Shown here piece after piece: positions 1-8,218 of a stretch of DNA of 27,274 nucleotides; the first letter of the stretch is position 1, and every line of letters starts with the position of its first letter. This DNA comes from JAYVJM01 sp043769275 (lineage in GTDB: Bacteria; Pseudomonadota; Gammaproteobacteria; Pseudomonadales; UBA7239). Location: positions 1 to 27,274 of the forward strand of contig JAYVJM010000026.1 in assembly GCA_043769275.1 (NCBI GenBank), written 5' to 3'. The position numbers and the translations under genes are program-made. The notes under the pieces were generated by a model. It ran no database searches and had not been told where the DNA came from. It worked only from the letters and a program-made list of their open reading frames with translations.

Positions 1-1
1 T

Positions 2-307
2 AACGGTGCTGATTTGTTTAAGGCATGCTTTCCTGGTGGATCCATTACCGGCGCGCCAAAATATCGCGCTATGCAAATTATTGAAGAGTTAGAAAAGCAC
101 AGACGAAGTATCTATTGTGGTGCGATTGTCTATTTTTCTGCACACGGCGCGATGGACAGCAATATTATGATTCGCAGCTTATTGCTTCATGAAAACAGGT
201 TGTATTGCTGGGGTGGCGGCGGCATCGTCGCAGACTCCGAAGCCGACACCGAATATGAAGAGACGCTGACAAAAATTAATGTGCTGCTAGGCGCGCTACG
301 GCACTGA
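2..307 (+). CDS. pabB: Aminodeoxychorismate synthase component I, C-terminal part (cut by window start)
   Basis: This is the C-terminal ~101 residues of a chorismate-binding enzyme; the reading frame is open from base 2 and the gene starts outside the window. The piece carries the family signature FPGGSITGAPK followed by an AMQIIEELE helix, then YCGAIVYF and GGGGIVADSEADTEYEET, which line the chorismate/Mg site. The FPGGSITGAPK form is typical of PabB, whereas anthranilate synthase TrpE usually has PVGTLSGAPK. With PabA it would make 4-amino-4-deoxychorismate for folate synthesis in the cytoplasm. It ends 17 bases from the convergent acyl-CoA dehydrogenase gene. The family is certain; PabB over TrpE or another MST enzyme is likely. 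Confidence 0.88.
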   Translation, partial: NGADLFKACFPGGSITGAPKYRAMQIIEELEKHRRSIYCGAIVYFSAHGAMDSNIMIRSLLLHENRLYCWGGGGIVADSEADTEYEETLTKINVLLGALRH

Positions 308-324
308 TCCTAATAAGCGCTTTG

Positions 325-1497
325 TTAACGCGACGCACGCGACATGCCTAAACCAAAGGTAGCAATGAGTTCTCGTTGTACCTCGTTAACGCCTCCACCG
401 AATGTCATGGTTTGGCATTTTCGGAATCCTTCCTCTAAGCGCCCCGCTATCACGGTATGCGATTGGCGGCGACGCACCAAGCCTGCCGCGCCAACGATAT
501 CCAGCATCAAGCGATAACATTCAATAGAAGATTCTGTCACATACACCTTCATGGCCGAGGAGTAGGCAGGATCCATCTGGCCGCGACCCATCTGCCACAC
601 CATGCGCGAATTAATGATGCGCATAGCTTTTAAACGCGCATAGCACTCAGCAATATTGGTTTGCACCCAATTTTCGTCGATGACGCGCAACCCAGAGTCT
701 TGCTTTTCACGCGCCCAGTCGAGAAAAAATTGAAAATCACGCTGCGTCCATACACCAATCGCGGCTAAACCGACGCGCTCGTGGTTGAGCTGTGAAGTTA
801 TCAAGCGCCAGCCGCCGTGCAACTTGCCAACAAGATTTGTCAGCGGAGCGCGCACATTATCGTAGTACGTCATACAGGTAGGCACATCGCCTACCGTGTT
901 GATGTGCGCATAAGAAAAACCTTTGCTGGTTGTGGGCACGATAATCATGCTGATGCCCTTGTGCTTGGGCGCGTCTTTATCCGTGCGTGCAGCCAACCAG
1001 ATGTAGTCGGCGTTATCTGCACCGGATGTGAACACCTTGGTGCCGTCAATGACAAACTCATCTCCATCGACGGTGGCGGATGTCATAAGTGAGGCAAGGT
1101 CGGTTCCCGCTCCTGGCTCTGTGTACCCAATGGCAAAATGTATTTCGCCGGTGGCAATTTTGGGTAGAAAAAACTGTTTGTGTTCTTCCGAGCCATGCTC
1201 CATCAGCGCAGGGCCTACAGTTCCTAACGTAACGAATGGAATAGGCGCGCCTGCGATGTAGGCTTCCTCGAGAAACGCCAATTGCTCGGCTTGGCCGCGC
1301 CCTTGGCCGCCGTATTCTTTTGGCCAGCCAATCGCCAGCCAGCCATCTTGCCCAATGCGGCGTACGGTATCGCGGAAAACCTGTCCGCTTTCACGGGCGT
1401 GACAGCCCTCTTTCACCTCAGGTGTCATGATGGCGGCAAAATAAGTGCGCAACTCTCTGCGTAGTTCTTTTATTTCTTTGGATTCATCGATGAACAT
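325..1497 (-). CDS. Acyl-CoA dehydrogenase family protein
   Basis: A 390-residue FAD-dependent acyl-CoA dehydrogenase of usual family length. The first signature YTEPGAGTDLASL is at residues 125-137 and the C-terminal signature GGGVNEVQRELIA is near residues 367-379. At the usual catalytic-base position of the medium-chain type (the E of IYEGT) there is glycine here. A glutamate in QLNHERVG (E240) sits where isovaleryl-CoA and long-chain dehydrogenases keep their alternative catalytic Glu. I infer that E240 is the base. The ATG has a good ribosome site (GAGGTG, about 5 bases upstream). It stands alone: it faces pabB, and its 5' side faces the DUF4124 gene, so context does not name the substrate. 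Electrons would pass to ETF and then to the ETF-QO encoded at 8219-9865. The substrate is unknown. Confidence 0.9.
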   Translation of the reverse strand: MFIDESKEIKELRRELRTYFAAIMTPEVKEGCHARESGQVFRDTVRRIGQDGWLAIGWPKEYGGQGRGQAEQLAFLEEAYIAGAPIPFVTLGTVGPALMEHGSEEHKQFFLPKIATGEIHFAIGYTEPGAGTDLASLMTSATVDGDEFVIDGTKVFTSGADNADYIWLAARTDKDAPKHKGISMIIVPTTSKGFSYAHINTVGDVPTCMTYYDNVRAPLTNLVGKLHGGWRLITSQLNHERVGLAAIGVWTQRDFQFFLDWAREKQDSGLRVIDENWVQTNIAECYARLKAMRIINSRMVWQMGRGQMDPAYSSAMKVYVTESSIECYRLMLDIVGAAGLVRRRQSHTVIAGRLEEGFRKCQTMTFGGGVNEVQRELIATFGLGMSRASR

Positions 1498-1664
1498 AGG
1501 TACACCTCAAAAAAACAGCCGTACGTGGCAGCTCTATAAATTTAGGAGGGCATTGTAGCGGCGACATTGATTATGGGACAGGTGCCAATTACATGAAGGC
1601 TGTCTAAAGAGAAAAAATGTCGCTACAGTAAGTACTGTTGGATCAACTGATTAAGGACTTTTTT

Positions 1665-2291
1665 ATGCCACTAAAATTAAAACAATACGCTTCACTATTG
1701 CCTGCTGTTTTTTTGTTCACTGTGGGTTTGCTTGCAACTGCGACCGCCTGCGCGCAGGGTGAGGCAACAGAGCCAAACAAAACCAATATTTATAAAAAGG
1801 TCGATGCCAATGGGCGTGTCACCTTTACAGATGCTGCAATAGGCCAATCAGAAGTCGTTACGGTTACAACGCCCAACATTGCACGGCCATCACAATTAAG
1901 CGGCTCTTCTTTGCCTACGCGAAAACTCCTCGTGCCCGTAGAAAAATATACGCGCTGCGATATCAGCAGCCCGCAGCCAGAAACAACTCTGCGTAATGAT
2001 GAAGCGTCCAGGGTAACGCTGACGGTGACAATCTCGCCTGGCTTACAGCCCACCCACAAAATTCAGTTTTTTGTCGATGGGAAAAAATTCGGTAATGCGG
2101 GCGTGCAGAGCAGCCAGCAAATAACAGATCTGCCGCGTGGCGCACATACAGTAACCGCCAATGTATTGAGTGACGCAGGTGCTGTACTCTGCGCTACAGG
2201 TGCGCGAACGTTTTATATGCAGAAAACCTCTCGATTACTGCCGATTCCTCAGAAAAAGATGTCGAAAAGCACGCCAGCTAAGGCTATCTAG
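1665..2291 (+). CDS. Exported DUF4124 domain protein
   Basis: A 208-residue predicted periplasmic protein of unknown function. I chose the ATG at 1665 over the upstream TTG at 1638 because AAGGA precedes it and because the product then begins with a clear Sec signal peptide: basic MPLKLK, a hydrophobic stretch, then ATACA-Q as a likely cleavage site around residue 31. A cysteine lies at the end of the signal, but residue -3 is not Leu, so a lipobox is weak. The mature N-terminus has IYKKVDANGRVTFTDA, the DUF4124 motif. The second half (VTLTVTISPGL, FFVDGKKFG, LPRGAHTVTANVLSDAG) reads as an all-beta Ig-like module resembling the C-terminal domain of penicillin-binding protein 1C. It converges on smc with 42 bases between. 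Domain calls are by eye. Confidence 0.82.
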   Translation: MPLKLKQYASLLPAVFLFTVGLLATATACAQGEATEPNKTNIYKKVDANGRVTFTDAAIGQSEVVTVTTPNIARPSQLSGSSLPTRKLLVPVEKYTRCDISSPQPETTLRNDEASRVTLTVTISPGLQPTHKIQFFVDGKKFGNAGVQSSQQITDLPRGAHTVTANVLSDAGAVLCATGARTFYMQKTSRLLPIPQKKMSKSTPAKAI

Positions 2292-2333
2292 CAGTAGTTA
2301 TTGATGGCAAGGGGGTGCCGCTGGACAGCCCAA

Positions 2334-5300
2334 TTAAACCCCTGCCAACTCCACCGCTTCATTCACGTCCACCGATACTAATCTCGATGCGCCAGGCTCG
2401 TGCATGGTCACGCCCATTAACTGGTTAGCCACCTCCATTGTCGCTTTGTTATGCGTGATAAAGATGAACTGCACGTGTTCGCTCATCTCCACCACCATTT
2501 TTGAATAGCGGCCTACGTTGGCATCATCCAGCGGCGCATCAACTTCGTCCAAAATACAAAATGGCGCTGGGTTCAGGCGAAAGATAGAAAACACCAGCGC
2601 AATAGCGGTCATTGCTTTTTCACCGCCAGAGAGCAAATGAATGGTGCTGTTTCGCTTGCCAGGCGGGCGCGCCATAATTGAAACGCCAGTATCCAGCAAG
2701 TCTTCCCCTGTTAATTCCAAATACGCATGGCCACCACCGAACACCTTGGGAAATAACTCCTGAAAACCGGCGTTAATTGCGTCGAAGGTTTCTTTAAAGC
2801 GCGCGCGCGTTTCGCGGTCGATTTTGCGAATGGCGTTTTCCAGTGTTTGCAGTGCTTCGGTGAGATCGTCATTTTGCGCATCAAGATACGTTTTGCGCTC
2901 TGCTTGTGTTTTGTATTCATTGATTGCGGCAAGATTGATCGGCCCCAAGCGACTAATGCGTACAGCCACTTGCTCAAGATTAGGAATCCAGCGTTCTTCA
3001 GCGGCATCTTCTGGCAGTTCACGCAGCAAGGTTTCGCGGTCGCTGTGCATTTCTTGCAATTGCTCTTCCTGCGTGCGGCGACGTACCTGCGCTTCTTGCG
3101 CGGCGATGCGCTCTTGCTCAAGACGTGAACGTGCCGTTTGCGTGTTGCTGTCGGCACCTGAGCGGCGCTGCTCCACTTCGCGCAGCGCGTGCTCAACTTC
3201 ATCCCGTATACGGCGAGCGTTCTGCAACTCATCTTCTGTTTGTAAACGAAGTTGGAGCTTTTCTTCCAGTTCCAATTTTAATTCTTCAAGCGGTTCACCG
3301 CTGTGATGCAAGCTCTCACGCAGTTGATTGCGACGTTCATTTAGCAAATCGGCCTGCTGTTGCAGGCGTGCGATGGATTGTGTCATCGCCGTCAATTGCG
3401 CGCGTAATGATTGCTCACGCATAGCTAATTCGTGTGCGCGATTGCGCTGCTGCTGTGCTTTTTGGCGAATGTCATCCAATGTCTGGCGGTTTTTGTCGCG
3501 TGTGGAAAGCAATGTTTCTCGCTGCTGCGTATCGCGCTCCATACCCTCAATCGCAACTTCCAGAATGGCACGTGCTTCCGCCTGCCCTTCTTTCTCCATC
3601 GACAATTGTTCTTGCTGCTCTGCAATTTCAGCAGTCAGCGTTTCGCGACGACTCAACATTTGCTCAATACGCGCTTCACGCGCCGAAAGTTGCGCACGTA
3701 CTTCACTGTGCTTACGTGTGTACTCTGCCAACTCGCGGCGCATAGCTTCTTGCAAGGCTTCCTGCTCTACAGTGCGAACGCGATTGCTTTGAAGGGCAGC
3801 ATCCAGCTTGCCGACACGCGCCTGCGTCTCAGTCAGCGTTTGTGTCAGCGTTGTAATTTCCTGTTTGCGCGCCAGCACACCCGCGCTGGCATCAACATCG
3901 CGTGCCACGCGCAGCCAATTTGTACCTATCCAAATGCCTTCGCGTGTAATAACCGACTCACCCGCACTTAACTGCGCACGCAACTGCAAAGCCGCTTCAA
4001 GTGTTTGCGCACAGTACACGCCGCTCAAGAGAGCGTGCGCTTCATCTGCACCACTGATCTGTGCTGCTAATAAATCTCCCTTGCTGCCGAGAGGATTTAC
4101 AAGCGCAGCGCGGCTGTCTACCAGTGCCAGCACCCCTTTTTTCAGCGTGCCTGCGGCAATAGCTAAATCTGCAATTTTATCAACGCACACAGCTTGCAAA
4201 TAACAACCAAGCACCGTTTCCACAGCGGTTTCCCAGCCATTACTTACGCGCAGTTTTTCTGCCAATCTCACGCTGTCTTTTAGCTGTTGCTCTGCCAGCC
4301 ATGCTTTGGTTGCAGCACCTTGATTGCCTAATGCCGCTTGCTGTAAAGCCTCCAGCGAAGCTAGGCGGCCGCGTGCAGCTTGTAGCGCGGAACGCTCTAA
4401 ATCTAACTGTTGTGATACCTGCGCCTGTTCTTCGCGCAAGATTTTTATTTCTGCCAAAAGACGCTCTTGTATTTGTTGCTTGTCGTCACTTTCTAGCGCG
4501 ATTTCTGTCAGTTGCTCACGCAACAGCAGAATTTCCTGCTCCTCTGGTGCTTGCACAAGCTGTTGTTTTTCCTGCTGCAAACGCTCAGTACGTTCATGCA
4601 GGCGCGCCAGTACTTTCTCAAAATGCTGTAAACGCGATTGCTGAACTTCCGCTTGTTGGCGCGGCTTGTTTGCCGTCTGGTTAAAATCGTCCCACGCTTG
4701 TTGCCAGTGCTGCATAGCTGCTTCTGCTGCGGCTAATTGCTCCGTCAGCTCCAGCTCTGTTTCGCGCCCTAGCTCCAGCTCCGGCACAAGTTCTTCTAAC
4801 TCTGCTGTCCAGGTGGCCGTTTTTTCTTGATCTTGCTCTAAGTGGCGAGCGCTGTCTGCAAGACTACTTTCCGTTTGCGCTAAATCTTCATGCAGGTTTC
4901 GCGCACGCTCCTGCGTGAACTGAATGCTTTGCTCCACACGCGCTACATCTGCCCCGCTGGCGTAAAAACGTCCCTGAACCGCATTGAATTGGTCGGTGTG
5001 TTCTGTATAAGCGCTGCGCAACTTTTCGATGCGTGTGTCGATAGACACCTGCTCAGTAACCAGCACCTCTACTTGTATTTCTAGCTCACGAATTAACAAC
5101 TCGCGCTGGGCAAGTTCTGTGTCCAGCTTGCGCCAACGCAACACAGCAAGCTGCGCCTTAAGTAAGCGCTCTTCTTCTTTATATAGAGCAAATTTTTCTG
5201 CCGAGGCGGCTTGGCGTTGCAAATGTGAGAGTTGACGCTCCAATTCATCGCGGATGTCTTTTAGGCGCTCAAGGTTTTCTCGCGTGCGCTTCATGCGGCT

Positions 5301-5843
5301 TTCGGTATCGCGGCGGCGCTCTTTATATTTGGAAATGCCGGCCGCTTCTTCTATGAAAATGCGTAAATCTTCCGGTTTTGCTTCGATCAAACGCGAAATC
5401 ATGCCTTGTTCGATAATGGAATAACTGCGCGGACCAAGACCCGTTCCAAGGAAAATATCGGTGATGTCGCGGCGACGGCATTTCGCCCCGTTCAAGTAGT
5501 ATTGTGATTGGCCATCACGGGTGACCACGCGGCGAATAGAAATTTCGTTGTAGGCGGCGTATTCACCCAGCAAACGATGGCTGCTGTTGTCGAAAATCAG
5601 TTCAACGCTCGCCTGCCCGACCGGTTTACGGTTACTGGAGCCGTTAAAAATAACGTCGGTCATCGACTCGCCGCGCAGATTGCGGGCAGACGACTCGCCC
5701 ATCACCCAGCGCACGGCATCAATAATGTTCGATTTTCCGCAGCCATTCGGCCCGACAATGGCAGTGAGGTTACTGGGAAATGTGGCCGTTGTTGGGTCTA
5801 CAAAAGATTTAAATCCAGCGAGTTTGACGTGTTTGAGCCGCAT
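2334..5843 (-). CDS. smc: Chromosome segregation ATPase SMC
   Basis: A 1169-residue SMC protein, normal for the bacterial family. It would work with ScpA and ScpB to extrude and organise DNA loops. The head begins with MRLKHVKLAGFKSFVD and Walker A GPNGCGKS at residues 31-38. Two long coiled-coil arms rich in Q, E, R and A flank a hinge around residues 490-640. The C-terminal head has the ABC signature LLSGGEK at 1070-1076 and Walker B FCILDEVDAPLDD from 1095. An open frame extends 21 codons further upstream (to 5906), but the family starts at MRLKH, and AGGAAGAAGG lies about 12 bases before that ATG. In most gammaproteobacteria with SMC, zipA and ligA follow it. Here the next gene is a convergent DUF4124 gene, so smc looks monocistronic. 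Confidence 0.98.
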   Translation of the reverse strand: MRLKHVKLAGFKSFVDPTTATFPSNLTAIVGPNGCGKSNIIDAVRWVMGESSARNLRGESMTDVIFNGSSNRKPVGQASVELIFDNSSHRLLGEYAAYNEISIRRVVTRDGQSQYYLNGAKCRRRDITDIFLGTGLGPRSYSIIEQGMISRLIEAKPEDLRIFIEEAAGISKYKERRRDTESRMKRTRENLERLKDIRDELERQLSHLQRQAASAEKFALYKEEERLLKAQLAVLRWRKLDTELAQRELLIRELEIQVEVLVTEQVSIDTRIEKLRSAYTEHTDQFNAVQGRFYASGADVARVEQSIQFTQERARNLHEDLAQTESSLADSARHLEQDQEKTATWTAELEELVPELELGRETELELTEQLAAAEAAMQHWQQAWDDFNQTANKPRQQAEVQQSRLQHFEKVLARLHERTERLQQEKQQLVQAPEEQEILLLREQLTEIALESDDKQQIQERLLAEIKILREEQAQVSQQLDLERSALQAARGRLASLEALQQAALGNQGAATKAWLAEQQLKDSVRLAEKLRVSNGWETAVETVLGCYLQAVCVDKIADLAIAAGTLKKGVLALVDSRAALVNPLGSKGDLLAAQISGADEAHALLSGVYCAQTLEAALQLRAQLSAGESVITREGIWIGTNWLRVARDVDASAGVLARKQEITTLTQTLTETQARVGKLDAALQSNRVRTVEQEALQEAMRRELAEYTRKHSEVRAQLSAREARIEQMLSRRETLTAEIAEQQEQLSMEKEGQAEARAILEVAIEGMERDTQQRETLLSTRDKNRQTLDDIRQKAQQQRNRAHELAMREQSLRAQLTAMTQSIARLQQQADLLNERRNQLRESLHHSGEPLEELKLELEEKLQLRLQTEDELQNARRIRDEVEHALREVEQRRSGADSNTQTARSRLEQERIAAQEAQVRRRTQEEQLQEMHSDRETLLRELPEDAAEERWIPNLEQVAVRISRLGPINLAAINEYKTQAERKTYLDAQNDDLTEALQTLENAIRKIDRETRARFKETFDAINAGFQELFPKVFGGGHAYLELTGEDLLDTGVSIMARPPGKRNSTIHLLSGGEKAMTAIALVFSIFRLNPAPFCILDEVDAPLDDANVGRYSKMVVEMSEHVQFIFITHNKATMEVANQLMGVTMHEPGASRLVSVDVNEAVELAGV

Positions 5844-6012
5844 GAAATATATTCGCCTTCTTCCTGAGAAACAGCCTTCAACTTGTTGATATTTATCAAA
5901 TTTCAATAGGGTAAAATTCTGTGGCTTGTTCGCTTAACCCGAAGCAATAAACACGTTAGCGTTTCATTCTACACGACCAAACAGAGCGGCAAGCGAGGCT
6001 TCTACCTTAACG

Positions 6013-7110
6013 CTAGTCTTTACGTGTTAAAAACACCCCGCTTTCAATATGGCTTGTATAAGGAAATTGATCAAACAGCGCCGCTTCTTTTATGGCATGT
6101 GTCTGCGTCAACGCAAGTAAATTATCTTGCAGTGTCTGTGTGTTGCAAGAAATGTAAATAATATGATCAAAACCTGCAACCAGCGCGAGCGTGGCGGCAT
6201 CTAGCCCTGCACGCGGCGGATCTACCAACACGGTTGAAAAGTGATACGCACTCAGGTCAATGGCCGCCAATCGTCGAAAAAGACGCACGCCCTGTAATGC
6301 CCCTGTTATTTCTTCGCTGGACAAACGCACGAGTGCAACGTTGCTGCAAGAGTTTTCAGCAAGATTGTGTAATGCAGCAGCGACAGATGTTTTAGACACT
6401 TCCGTGGCCAATACTTTGGCGAATTGTTTCGATAAAGGCAGGGTAAAATTGCCATTGCCGCAATACAACTCGAGCAAATCACCGCTCACTTTTTTACAGC
6501 AGGCGTTTGCCCAATTCAGCATCTGTTGGTTCACAAAAGCGTTGGGCTGGCTAAAAGCGGATTCAGGCTGTCGCTGCGAAAAAACTGTACCGTCTACGCA
6601 AAACGCTTCGGTGACGTAATCGCGGCTAATGACAATTTTTTGGCCTTTGCTTCGGCCAATGACGGCTGCGCTGATTTGTTTTTCGAGCTTACTTGCCAGC
6701 TCTTGCCACGTGGCATCAAGTTTTCGATGATAAATCAACGTCACCAATGCTTCGCCGGTGGTGGCAGTAAGAAACTCCACTTGAAACAGTTTTTTGCGCA
6801 AGCGACCATCTAAGCGTAAAGCCGCCATCAATTCAGTCATCAGTGCATTGATACGCAGGCCGCCAACAGGAAACTGTTCAAGAAAAATGGGCTGTGTGGG
6901 CGCAACAGGGTTTTGCATCGCGTAAAAAATATCGCTGCCTTGATGCCAAATACGAAACTCGGCGCGCATACGGTAGTACGAAACAGGCGAAGCAAATACC
7001 TCAATATTTGGTGCTGAGAAAGGCTTCAACAACGCCTCGATACGCTGCTGTTTTTCATGCAGCTCCTGCGGGTATTGCGCGGGGAAAATCTGTGCAATAG
7101 TCAAGGTCAA
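6013..7110 (-). CDS. trmA: tRNA (uracil-54-C5)-methyltransferase
   Basis: A 365-residue SAM-dependent enzyme that makes ribothymidine at position 54 of tRNA. It matches E. coli TrmA along its length as I recall that sequence: PVSYYRMRAEFRIWH near residues 43-57, the SAM-binding motif LLELYCGNGNF, VLVDPPRAGLD, the catalytic cysteine in YISCN (C322), and a C-terminal FDQFPYTSHIESGV that supplies the general-base Glu (E356). There is no TRAM domain or Fe-S cysteine set of the RlmD type, so TrmA is favoured. The start is a TTG that begins at the base directly after the trpD2 stop codon. No ATG lies close by in frame, so translation is probably coupled to trpD2. Confidence 0.96.
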   Translation of the reverse strand: MTLTIAQIFPAQYPQELHEKQQRIEALLKPFSAPNIEVFASPVSYYRMRAEFRIWHQGSDIFYAMQNPVAPTQPIFLEQFPVGGLRINALMTELMAALRLDGRLRKKLFQVEFLTATTGEALVTLIYHRKLDATWQELASKLEKQISAAVIGRSKGQKIVISRDYVTEAFCVDGTVFSQRQPESAFSQPNAFVNQQMLNWANACCKKVSGDLLELYCGNGNFTLPLSKQFAKVLATEVSKTSVAAALHNLAENSCSNVALVRLSSEEITGALQGVRLFRRLAAIDLSAYHFSTVLVDPPRAGLDAATLALVAGFDHIIYISCNTQTLQDNLLALTQTHAIKEAALFDQFPYTSHIESGVFLTRKD

Positions 7111-8100
7111 TTAAATCCTGTCAAGATTTCTGGCTTGCCAGCACTGTGTAGCCAAGACGTAAGCATCTGTTTGATTCTGTGTTTTTTGCAGCGCTCGCAA
7201 CACAAGTGCTGCCGTGCCGATAATAGCGGCTTCGGCATACGTTTCGTTTGACTCCCCACGCCACATTGCGCGCAAACCTTGTGGTTCCATCAATTCTTCA
7301 GCCGCTTGGGGTGCGTCAAAATAACGCGGCCATTCTTCCAGTGATTTTTCCCGCTCTTGCAGCAAATACAATTTGCAGGAGGCATCAGGGCGGCGCTCAA
7401 ATTCACCGCCCTCCCCTTTAATCACCAAGGCATTTTTTTGATTCAACAAAAAAGCCGCTTGCTGGTGATTTTCAGCATAAGCCGGATGAAAAATACTTTG
7501 CAAAGAACAGGGCGCAGCTAGCGGATTTACCAAACGCGTCAAGGTATGTACCGGCGAACGCAAGCCAAAACTACTGCGCAAGTCGATCAATTTTTGTAGC
7601 GGTTCGCACCAATGTTGCAGCGGATGAAAGCAAATATTTTGTTGATTGAGCGCGGCATCGACTTCCTGCCATGTTTGTGCAACGGGTAGATTCAGTGAGG
7701 CAAAACAGCCTTCCGTATAAATTCGCCCGCTGGTATGTCCTGCACTGCCGTGCATATAAACGCGCACACCGGTTTCAGCCAATAAGAGTGCGGCCAAAAT
7801 AAACCACGGCAGGTGTTTGCGTTTGCCCGCGTAGGATGACCAGTCAAGATCGACCTGAATGCCAGAAGGGTGTGCAATAAATTCGCGCACGGCTTCCACA
7901 AAGCCTGCTAATTCGTCTGCGCTTTCCTCTTTCACGCGCAGCAACATCAAAAACGCGCCTACTTGCACAGGCTCTGCTTCACCGCGCAATACCATTGCAA
8001 ACGCGACTCGCGCTTCCTCACGCGCTAACGAGCGCGAGCCCTTTTTGCCTTTACCCAGCGCACGAATGTACGCGGCAAATGGGTGTTCGTTGATGAGCAT
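7111..8100 (-). CDS. ybiB: TrpD2/YbiB-family DNA-binding protein (anthranilate phosphoribosyltransferase-like)
   Basis: A 329-residue protein with the nucleoside phosphorylase/TrpD fold. It shows the helical N-domain LAREEARVAFAMVLRGE and a TrpD-like RSSFGLRSPVHTL..LVNPL segment, but it lacks the TrpD PRPP loop GTGGD; the equivalent stretch reads HGSAGHTSGRIYTEG. This is the pattern of the YbiB/TrpD2 group. E. coli YbiB is reported to bind nucleic acid without anthranilate phosphoribosyltransferase activity, so a role in nucleic-acid binding, perhaps tied to DNA damage, is likelier than tryptophan synthesis. The ATG at 8100 is preferred to one 7 codons upstream because AGGAAC precedes it by 7 bases. 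Its stop directly abuts the trmA start, which suggests one transcript. Confidence 0.82.
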   Translation of the reverse strand: MLINEHPFAAYIRALGKGKKGSRSLAREEARVAFAMVLRGEAEPVQVGAFLMLLRVKEESADELAGFVEAVREFIAHPSGIQVDLDWSSYAGKRKHLPWFILAALLLAETGVRVYMHGSAGHTSGRIYTEGCFASLNLPVAQTWQEVDAALNQQNICFHPLQHWCEPLQKLIDLRSSFGLRSPVHTLTRLVNPLAAPCSLQSIFHPAYAENHQQAAFLLNQKNALVIKGEGGEFERRPDASCKLYLLQEREKSLEEWPRYFDAPQAAEELMEPQGLRAMWRGESNETYAEAAIIGTAALVLRALQKTQNQTDAYVLATQCWQARNLDRI

Positions 8101-8135
8101 GCTTGTTCCTGTTGGGTGCATTTACTTAACACTCT

Positions 8136-8190
8136 GTTCGCCCTGAGCCTGTCGAAGGGTCGGTTATGGCTCGACAAGCTCACCACGAAC
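8136..8190. repeat. REP-like intergenic palindrome, copy 1
   Basis: Left arm GTTCGCCCTGAGCCTGTCGA begins at 8136. Right arm CTCGACAAGCTCACCACGAA begins at 8170. The right arm read in reverse complement matches the left at about 17 of 21 positions, giving a long imperfect hairpin with a short loop. It resembles the widespread proteobacterial REP-type sequence with core CTGAGCxTGTCGAAG. It fills the gap between ETF-QO and trpD2 (both minus), where it could end transcription or protect the 3' end of the ETF-QO message. A second copy lies at 26750-26798. Confidence 0.75.
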
Positions 8191-8218
8191 GGAAAAATAA
8201 TTCCCATTCATGTGCTCC

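Noticed and set aside
3432..3971. Long open frames (up to 179 codons) on the plus strand inside smc
   Set aside because: They lie antisense to the coiled-coil arms of a certain gene, have no ribosome site and give low-complexity Ser/Cys/Arg-rich products; shadows of a GC-biased third codon position.
5844..5906. A 21-residue N-terminal extension of SMC
   Set aside because: Family members begin at MRLKxxxLxGFKSF, and a purine-rich ribosome site precedes that ATG.
7111..8100. Naming the TrpD-like protein anthranilate phosphoribosyltransferase (TrpD)
   Set aside because: The PRPP-binding GTGGD loop is missing and the sequence pattern fits YbiB/TrpD2; there are no trp genes around it.
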